A DNA stretch of 64,000 bases, taken from assembly GCF_014647835.1 (NCBI RefSeq), contig NZ_BMPY01000008.1:1-64000 (forward strand), read 5' to 3'. Below the pieces are notes generated by a model that searched no databases, was not told the DNA's origin, and worked only from the letters and a program-made list of their open reading frames with translations. This DNA is from Microbispora rosea subsp. aerata (GTDB lineage: Bacteria > Actinomycetota > Actinomycetes > Streptosporangiales > Streptosporangiaceae). How positions within the stretch are numbered: position 1 is the first letter of the stretch; the number at the start of each line of letters is the position of its first letter. The translations under genes and the position numbers were made by a program. Below, in pieces: positions 58,650-64,000 of the stretch.

Positions 58650-60029
58650 GTGGCTGATGGCAGCGGCCCCTACGACATCGTCGTCCTAGGTGGCGGTAGC
58701 GGTGGTTACGCCTGTGCCCTGCGGGCGGCAGAGCTCGGCATGAACGTCGTCCTCATCGAGAAGGACAAGGTCGGGGGCACCTGCCTGCACCGCGGCTGCA
58801 TCCCCACCAAGGCGCTGCTGCACGCGGCCGAGCTCGCCGACCAGGCTCGCGAGGGCGAGTCGTTCGGCGTCCGCACCCGCCTGGAGGGCATCGACGTCCC
58901 CGCCGTCCACGCGTACAAGGACAAGGTGATCGGCGGCCTCTACAAGGGCCTGGCCGGTCTCATCAAGAGCAAGAAGATCACCGTGGTCGAGGGCGAGGGC
59001 CGCCTGGCCGGCCCCAACCGCGTCGTGGTCGGCGACCAGGTGTTCGAGGGCCGCAACGTCGTGCTGGCGACGGGCTCGGTGCCGAAGTCGCTGCCCGGCC
59101 TGGACATCGACGGCGAGAAGGTGATCACCAGCGACCACGCGCTGGTCCTCGACCGCGTCCCGTCCTCGGTCGTCATCCTGGGCGGCGGCGTCATCGGCGT
59201 CGAGTTCGCCAGCGTGTGGCGCTCGTTCGGCGCCGAGGTCACGATCGTCGAGGCGCTGCCGCACCTGCTGCCGCTGGAGGACGAGTCCAGCTCGAAGCTG
59301 CTGGAGCGCGCCTTCCGCCGCCGCGGCATCAAGTACGAGCTGGGCGCCCGGTTCGAGAGCGTCAAGACCACCGACACCGGGGTCGTCGTCTCCCTGGAGA
59401 ACGGCAAGACGCTCGACGCCGAGATCATGCTCGTCGCCGTCGGCCGCGGCCCGGTCTCGGCCGGCCTCGGCTACGAGGAGAACGGCATCGCGATGGAGCG
59501 CGGCTACGTGCTCGTCAACGAGTTCTGCCAGACCAGCGTGCCGGGCGTGTACGCCGTGGGCGACCTGATCCCCACGCTGCAGCTCGCCCACGTCGGCTTC
59601 GCCGAGGGCATCCTGGTCGCCGAGCACATCGCCGGGCTGAACCCGGTGCCCATCGACTACGACGGCGTGCCGCGCATCACCTACTCCGAGCCCGAGGTCG
59701 CGTCGGTGGGCATCTCCACGGCGGTCGCCCGCGAGCGCGGTCACGACGTCGTCGAGCTGAACTACAACCTCGCGGGCAACGGCAAGAGCAAGATCCTGCA
59801 GACCCAGGGCGAGGTCAAGGTCGTCGCCGAGCGCGACGGCCGGGTGCTCGGCGTCCACATGGTCGGCAGCCGGGTGGGCGAGCTGATCGCGGAGGCTCAG
59901 CTGATCTTCAACTGGGAGGCCACGGCCGCCGACGTCGCCCAGCTCATCCACCCGCACCCGACCCAGTCCGAGGCCCTCGGCGAGGCCATGCTGGCCCTGG
60001 CCGGCAAGCCGCTGCACGTCCACAACTGA
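58650..60029 (+). CDS. lpdA: Dihydrolipoyl dehydrogenase (E3)
   Basis: A 459-residue FAD flavoprotein that reoxidises dihydrolipoamide with NAD. FAD motif LGGGSGGYACALRAAELG near residue 10, redox-active disulfide in GGTCLHRGCIPTK, NAD motif GGGVIGVEFAS, FAD site GVYAVGDL, and the C-terminal dimer-interface HPHPTQSE with the catalytic His-Glu. GTG at 58650 with AAGGAG seven bases upstream. It lies 33 bases before the E2 gene, probably one operon supplying 2-oxoacid dehydrogenases. Confidence 0.94.
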   Translation: MADGSGPYDIVVLGGGSGGYACALRAAELGMNVVLIEKDKVGGTCLHRGCIPTKALLHAAELADQAREGESFGVRTRLEGIDVPAVHAYKDKVIGGLYKGLAGLIKSKKITVVEGEGRLAGPNRVVVGDQVFEGRNVVLATGSVPKSLPGLDIDGEKVITSDHALVLDRVPSSVVILGGGVIGVEFASVWRSFGAEVTIVEALPHLLPLEDESSSKLLERAFRRRGIKYELGARFESVKTTDTGVVVSLENGKTLDAEIMLVAVGRGPVSAGLGYEENGIAMERGYVLVNEFCQTSVPGVYAVGDLIPTLQLAHVGFAEGILVAEHIAGLNPVPIDYDGVPRITYSEPEVASVGISTAVARERGHDVVELNYNLAGNGKSKILQTQGEVKVVAERDGRVLGVHMVGSRVGELIAEAQLIFNWEATAADVAQLIHPHPTQSEALGEAMLALAGKPLHVHN

Positions 60030-60062
60030 AGCCCTCCTAGCGAACGCGAGAGAAGACACACC

Positions 60063-61541
60063 ATGCCGGTCTCCGTAACCATGCCCCAGCTCGGCGAGAG
60101 CGTTACCGAGGGCACCGTCACCCGTTGGCTGAAGAAGGAAGGCGACCGCGTCGAGGCCGACGAGCCGCTTCTCGAGGTGTCGACCGACAAGGTCGACACC
60201 GAGATCCCCTCGCCGGCCTCCGGCTACCTGACCAAGATCATCGTCTCCGAGGACGAGACGGTCGAGGTCGGCGCCGAGCTCGCCCTGATCGACTCCGAGG
60301 CGGGCGCCGCTCCGGCCGCCGCCGAGCCGGCGGCTCCGGCTCCCGCCGCGCAGCCCGAGCCCGCGCCCGCTCCGGCCCCCGCGCCCGAGCCGGCCCCCGC
60401 CCCGGCCGCGCCGATCTCGTCGATCCCGCAGCCCGCGCCCGCCGTGGTGACGCCGCCGCCGGCGCCCGCCCCGGCTCCGGCTCCGGCCGCCCCGGCTCCG
60501 CAGCCGCAGGCGCCCGCTCCGGCCGCGCAGCCGAGCGAGCCCACCCCGCTGCCGTCGTCCGGCGAGGTCCCGTACGTCACGCCGCTGGTCCGCAAGCTCG
60601 CCGCCGAGCACGGCGTCGACCTCAACACGCTGACCGGCACCGGCGTCGGCGGCCGGATCCGCAAGCAGGACGTGATCGAGGCCGCCCGGGTGCAGCGCGA
60701 GCGCGCCGCGGCCGCTGCCGCCGCCGCTCCGGCGGCCCCGCAGGCGGCGCCCGCCGCGGCCCAGGCTCCCGCCGCCCCGTCCGCCGCCCCGGCTCCCGAG
60801 GTGCAGGCCGACACCACGCTGCGCGGCCGTACGGAGAAGATGTCGCGCCTGCGGCAGACCATCGCCAAGCGCATGGTGGAGTCGCTGCAGGTCTCGGCCC
60901 AGCTCACCACCGTGGTCGAGGTCGACGTCACCCGCATCGCCCGCCTGCGCGAGCGGGCCAAGGACGACTTCCTGCGGCGTGAGGGCGTGAAGCTGACGTT
61001 CATGCCGTTCTTCGCCCAGGCGGCGGTCGAGGCGCTCAAGCAGCACCCGAAGCTGAACGCGACGATCAACAGCGAGACGAACGAGGTCACCTACTTCGAC
61101 GTCGAGCACCTCGGCTTCGCGACCGACACCGAGCGCGGCCTGCTCGTCCCGGTGATCAAGAACGCCGGCGACCTGAACCTCGCCGGGCTCGCCCGTAAGA
61201 TCGCCGACCTGGCCGAGCGCACCCGCACCAACAAGGTCAGCCCGGACGAGATCACCGGCGGCACGTTCACGCTGACCAACACCGGCAGCCGGGGCGCGCT
61301 GTTCGACACGCCGATCCTCAACCAGCCGCAGGTCGGCATGCTGGGCACCGGCGCGGTCGTCAAGCGCCCGGTCGTCGTGGACACCCCGGAGGGCGAGGTC
61401 ATCGCGATCCGCTCGATGGTTTACCTGGCGCTCAGCTACGACCACCGCCTGGTCGACGGCGCCGACGCGGCCCGCTTCCTCACCACGGTCAAGCACCGTC
61501 TCGAGGAGGGCCGCTTCGAGGCCCAGCTCGGCCTGGCCTAG
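60063..61541 (+). CDS. sucB: 2-oxoacid dehydrogenase E2, dihydrolipoyl acyltransferase
   Basis: A 492-residue E2 core. One lipoyl domain (residues 1-76, lipoylated Lys in STDKVDT), a long Ala/Pro linker (about 80-165), the peripheral-subunit-binding domain ([25 protein letters not shown]), a second Ala-rich linker, and the catalytic domain with [15 protein letters not shown]. The actinobacterial enzyme (Rv2215, DlaT) serves pyruvate or 2-oxoglutarate dehydrogenase; which complex is not decided by sequence. A terminator follows. Confidence 0.9.
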   Translation: MPVSVTMPQLGESVTEGTVTRWLKKEGDRVEADEPLLEVSTDKVDTEIPSPASGYLTKIIVSEDETVEVGAELALIDSEAGAAPAAAEPAAPAPAAQPEPAPAPAPAPEPAPAPAAPISSIPQPAPAVVTPPPAPAPAPAPAAPAPQPQAPAPAAQPSEPTPLPSSGEVPYVTPLVRKLAAEHGVDLNTLTGTGVGGRIRKQDVIEAARVQRERAAAAAAAAPAAPQAAPAAAQAPAAPSAAPAPEVQADTTLRGRTEKMSRLRQTIAKRMVESLQVSAQLTTVVEVDVTRIARLRERAKDDFLRREGVKLTFMPFFAQAAVEALKQHPKLNATINSETNEVTYFDVEHLGFATDTERGLLVPVIKNAGDLNLAGLARKIADLAERTRTNKVSPDEITGGTFTLTNTGSRGALFDTPILNQPQVGMLGTGAVVKRPVVVDTPEGEVIAIRSMVYLALSYDHRLVDGADAARFLTTVKHRLEEGRFEAQLGLA

Positions 61542-61562
61542 CCGCGGGCCTGGAGGTCACCG

Positions 61563-61591
61563 GGGCCGCCTCGCGCTTCGCGGGGCGGCCC
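61563..61591 (+). terminator. Hairpin after the E2 gene
   Basis: GGGCCGCC-T-CGCG (61563-61575) pairs with CGCG-G-GGCGGCCC (61579-61591) around CTT, with one G-T wobble, 22 bases beyond the stop. Confidence 0.75.
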
Positions 61592-61790
61592 TCGCCGTCC
61601 CCGGGCCTGTCCGCGCCCGTGGCGGGGACGTGTCCCGCACCTGGGCGGCGTGAGCGCCGGCCCATGGTCGGCGCGCCGCCGGAATGTCCGCGCGATTCCC
61701 GGTCGTCCGGGCCCCTGCCGTACGGCGGAGCGGGCCGCCCCGCGCACCCGGCCTGACGGGACTCCTCCCTCGTGGGGTAGTGATGCCTGC

Positions 61791-62690
61791 GTGAGCACGA
61801 TGACGACAGTGGTGACGGGTTCCTCTGGACTGCTCGGATCGGCCCTGGTGCGCGCGCTGCGCGACGACGGGCACCGGGTGCGCCGGCTCGTACGGCGCGC
61901 GCCCGCCGGGCCCGACGAGTGCTTCTGGGACCCGGAGGGCGACGTGCTCGACCCGGCGGCCCTGGAGGGCGCGGACGCCGTGGTCCACCTGGCCGGCGCC
62001 GGGATCGGCGACCGCCGGTGGTCGGAGGCGTACAAGCGGGAGCTGGTGAACAGCCGCGTCGCCGGCACGCGCACCCTGGCCCTGGCGCTGGCCCGCGCCG
62101 AGGCCGGTCCGCGGGTGCTGCTGTCGTCCTCCGCGATCGGCTTCTACGGCGACACCGGCGACCGGGCCGTGGACGAGTCCGCGCCGCCGGGCCGGGGCTT
62201 CCTCGCCGAGCTGACGCGCGGCTGGGAGGAGGCCACCGAGCCCGCCGCGCAGGCGGGCGTGCGGGTGACGCTGCTGCGCACCGGCATGGTGCTCACCGGC
62301 CGGGGCGGCGCGCTCGCCCGGATGCTGCCGATCTTCAAGATGGGCGCGGGCGCCGTGCTCGGCAGCGGCAGGCAGTACGTCTCGTGGATCTCGCTGCCCG
62401 ACTGGGTGGACGCGGTCCGCTTCCTGCTCGCGCACGAGCTGGCCGGGCCGGTGAACCTCACCGCCCCCGAGCCGGTGACGAACGCCGAATACACGGCCGC
62501 GCTCGCCGGGGCGCTGCGACGCCCGACGATGCCGCTGCCCGCCCCGCGGTTCGCGCTGCGCCTGGCGCTCGGGGAGTTCGCGCAGGAGGCGCTGCTCGCC
62601 GGTCAGCGGGTGATCCCCCGGCGGCTGCTCGACGCGGGCCACCGGTTCGCCCATCCCACCATCACCGAGGCCCTGGCCGCCGTACTCTAA
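61791..62690 (+). CDS. TIGR01777-family NAD-dependent epimerase/dehydratase
   Basis: A 299-residue extended-SDR protein. Nucleotide-binding [15 protein letters not shown] at the N-terminus, [30 protein letters not shown] (catalytic region) and the C-terminal [29 protein letters not shown] typical of TIGR01777. GTG at 61791; TAGTGA seven bases upstream is an imperfect -10, and there is no ribosome site. By context it is Rv2216, between the E2 and lipB genes. Its substrate is not known. Confidence 0.87.
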   Translation: MSTMTTVVTGSSGLLGSALVRALRDDGHRVRRLVRRAPAGPDECFWDPEGDVLDPAALEGADAVVHLAGAGIGDRRWSEAYKRELVNSRVAGTRTLALALARAEAGPRVLLSSSAIGFYGDTGDRAVDESAPPGRGFLAELTRGWEEATEPAAQAGVRVTLLRTGMVLTGRGGALARMLPIFKMGAGAVLGSGRQYVSWISLPDWVDAVRFLLAHELAGPVNLTAPEPVTNAEYTAALAGALRRPTMPLPAPRFALRLALGEFAQEALLAGQRVIPRRLLDAGHRFAHPTITEALAAVL

Positions 62691-62725
62691 AGAGTCATCC
62701 GAACCGGGAACAGGAGTGTGCAGGC

Positions 62726-63466
62726 ATGAGCCGCATCGGGCAGTCGCACATCGTCGCCATCGGAGGCGGCTCATTCCGGCCGACGGAGCGGTACGGGTTC
62801 ATCGAGCCGACCCCGCTGCTGCGCTACGTCCTCGACCTGACCGGGCAGGACCGGCCCAAGCTCGGCCTGCTCGCCACGGCCACCGGCGACGACGCCGACT
62901 GGCTGCTGAAGATGTACGGCGCGTTCTCCCGCTGGGACGTCGAGGTGAGCCACCTGACGGTGTTCCCGATGCCGAACGTCGAGGACCCCCGCGAGTGGAT
63001 CCTGGAGCAGGACGCGATCTACGTGAGCGGCGGCAGCGTCGCCAACCTCGCCGCGCTGTGGCGCCTGCACGGCCTGGACGAGGCGTTCGCCGAGGCGTGG
63101 CGGGCGGGGGTCGTGCTGTCCGGGCAGAGCGCCGGCGCGTTGTGCTGGCACGTCGGCGGCAACACCGACTCGTTCGGGCCGAGGCTGCGCCCCTGGGCCG
63201 AGGGCCTGGCCCTGCTCCCCTACTCCTGCGGCGTCCACTACAACTCCGACCCGCAGCGGCGGGCGCTGCTGCACGAGTCGGTCGCGTCGGGCGAGCTGCC
63301 CGACGGGTACGCCGCCGACGAGGGCGTGGCGCTGCACTACGTGGGCACGGAGTTCATCCAGGCCGTGACCGTCGACCCCGAGGGATACGCCTACCGGATC
63401 GAGCGGGACGGCTCCGCGGTCAAGGAGCTGCGTATCGAGCCCCGGCTGCTGACCTCTACCCTGTGA
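62726..63466 (+). CDS. Peptidase E-like (S51) hydrolase
   Basis: A 246-residue class-I-glutamine-amidotransferase-fold protein. The nucleophile is Ser135 in [11 protein letters not shown], the N-terminus [10 protein letters not shown] and [12 protein letters not shown] match the S51 dipeptidase E family, and the His and Glu/Asp partners are in [16 protein letters not shown] precedes the ATG. Its stop overlaps the lipB start region (GTGA), so the two are co-translated. Asp-dipeptide hydrolysis is inferred from the family. Confidence 0.87.
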   Translation: MSRIGQSHIVAIGGGSFRPTERYGFIEPTPLLRYVLDLTGQDRPKLGLLATATGDDADWLLKMYGAFSRWDVEVSHLTVFPMPNVEDPREWILEQDAIYVSGGSVANLAALWRLHGLDEAFAEAWRAGVVLSGQSAGALCWHVGGNTDSFGPRLRPWAEGLALLPYSCGVHYNSDPQRRALLHESVASGELPDGYAADEGVALHYVGTEFIQAVTVDPEGYAYRIERDGSAVKELRIEPRLLTSTL

Positions 63467-64000
63467 ACGTGAAGGGCGGCGGGGACGTGAAGGGCGTGGC
63501 CGTCGTCCGCCTGGGCGTCGACGTGCCGTACGAGCAGGCGTGGACCCTGCAGCGGCGGCTGCACGCCCGGCGGGCGGCCGGCGAGATCGGCGACGTGTGC
63601 CTCATGCTGGAGCACGCGCCCGTCTACACGGCGGGCAAGCGGACGCTGCCGCACGAGCGGCCCGTGGACGGCACGCCGGTCATCGACGTGGACCGGGGCG
63701 GGAAGATCACCTGGCACGGGCCGGGGCAGCTCGTCTGCTACCCCATCATCCGCATCGACGACGTGACCTCCTACCTCCGCGTGCTGGACGAGGTGCTGAT
63801 CCAGGTCTGCGCCGACTTCGGGCTGACGGCGCGGCGGATCGAGGGCCGCGGCGGGGTGTGGGTGCCCGGCGACCCCGCGCACGGGCTGCCCGACCGCAGG
63901 ATCGGCACGATCGGCATCCGGGTCTCCGGCGGGGTCACCATGCACGGCTTCGCGCTCAACTGCGTCAACGACCTGAGCTGGTACACCCGCATCACCGGCG
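63463..64000 (+). CDS. lipB: Octanoyltransferase LipB, 5' part
   Basis: At least 179 residues, cut by the window end. LipB moves octanoyl from acyl carrier protein to lipoyl-domain lysines. Visible motifs: [38 protein letters not shown], and [18 protein letters not shown] with the catalytic cysteine Cys167. At the position of the expected catalytic lysine (RKIxxIGIRV in most members) the sequence reads [10 protein letters not shown], so Lys is replaced by Arg146. The GTG at 63463 overlaps the S51 stop; GTGs at 63469 and 63487 are alternatives. lipA should follow. Confidence 0.88.
   Translation, partial: MNVKGGGDVKGVAVVRLGVDVPYEQAWTLQRRLHARRAAGEIGDVCLMLEHAPVYTAGKRTLPHERPVDGTPVIDVDRGGKITWHGPGQLVCYPIIRIDDVTSYLRVLDEVLIQVCADFGLTARRIEGRGGVWVPGDPAHGLPDRRIGTIGIRVSGGVTMHGFALNCVNDLSWYTRITG

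Noticed and set aside
60300-60830. Repeat-like Ala/Pro codon runs in sucB
   Set aside because: These are the normal flexible interdomain linkers of E2 proteins.
58686-61496. A 936-codon minus-strand open frame antisense to lpdA and sucB
   Set aside because: It is the mirror of GC-rich codon bias; both plus-strand genes carry complete catalytic motifs, and the antisense product is Val/Asp/Arg/Gly noise with no start signals.

Overview
The window is high-GC chromosomal DNA from a filamentous actinomycete. GC is very high, GTG starts are common, and the window carries an aa3 oxidase with a bc1 branch, a PimB-type mannosyltransferase, an actinobacterial PspA operon, an actinobacterial c-di-AMP riboswitch and many apparently leaderless genes. 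Gene content suggests a Streptosporangiales-like organism, but that is inference. From memory, the core runs parallel to Mycobacterium tuberculosis Rv2182c-Rv2218 (plsC, Rv2183c-Rv2185c, fadD15, pimB, Rv2190c, Rv2191, trpD, ctaE-qcrCAB, ctaC, adoK, hesB, cobU/cobS, pepB, dlaT, Rv2216, lipB). The window is therefore mostly a conserved housekeeping core with lineage-specific inserts.

Layout. 0-3.2 kb: end of ahcY, a homocysteine methyltransferase and an Aer-like PAS protein. 3.2-7.9 kb: an MFS efflux pump preceded by a chain of tiny overlapping ORFs, then a divergent SDR/XRE pair and a 51-bp repeat array. 7.8-13.2 kb: PlsC, an esterase, a small membrane protein, a secreted propeller-like protein, a phosphodiesterase-family protein and glucokinase. 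13.3-20.3 kb: an ArsA/SRPBCC operon, metallophosphoesterase, FadD, PimB-like glycosyltransferase and a secreted gluzincin. 20.3-26.3 kb: two NlpC/P60 hydrolases (the first under a c-di-AMP riboswitch), an NYN/coiled-coil protein, an exonuclease-UvrC fusion and a RAM-domain protein. 26.5-29.1 kb: a degenerate kinase, trpD and a pseudo-receiver. 29.2-39.5 kb: ctaE-qcrCAB and ctaCDF, separated by a kinase remnant, an acyltransferase and an L,D-transpeptidase. 39.7-44.1 kb: cysteine desulfurase-TusA, adenosine kinase, HesB and NadA. 44.1-47.5 kb: pspA-pspAA-htpX-pspAB and a mycothiol-dependent-fold protein. 47.6-50.9 kb: DUF3043, a SUKH-domain membrane protein and an aldo/keto reductase. 51-54 kb: cobU and cobS. 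54-57 kb: a CPBP protease and a GntR/DUF1648 operon. 57-64 kb: pepA, lpd, sucB, a TIGR01777 epimerase, an S51 peptidase and the start of lipB.

How the genes work together. Respiration is encoded by two facing operons (bc1 plus oxidase subunit III, and oxidase II/I/IV). Lpd, the E2 acyltransferase and LipB belong to 2-oxoacid dehydrogenase assembly. Desulfurase, TusA, HesB and NadA share sulfur and Fe-S chemistry. PimB, Ldt, the NlpC/P60 pair and PspA concern the cell envelope.

The most unusual element is upstream of the MFS gene: a 66-residue ORF with a strong ribosome site, then three tandemly repeated 24-27-residue ORFs. Each stop overlaps the next start as ATGA, and the last overlaps the transporter start. 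It looks like a duplicated translational-coupling or attenuation leader. Second-tier observations are a pair of GntR operators, a probable CTG start under the riboswitch, a recurring TANNNT-(6-8 nt)-start signature, simple-sequence insertions in CobU, CobS and CPBP, and a LipB in which the expected catalytic lysine appears to be arginine.
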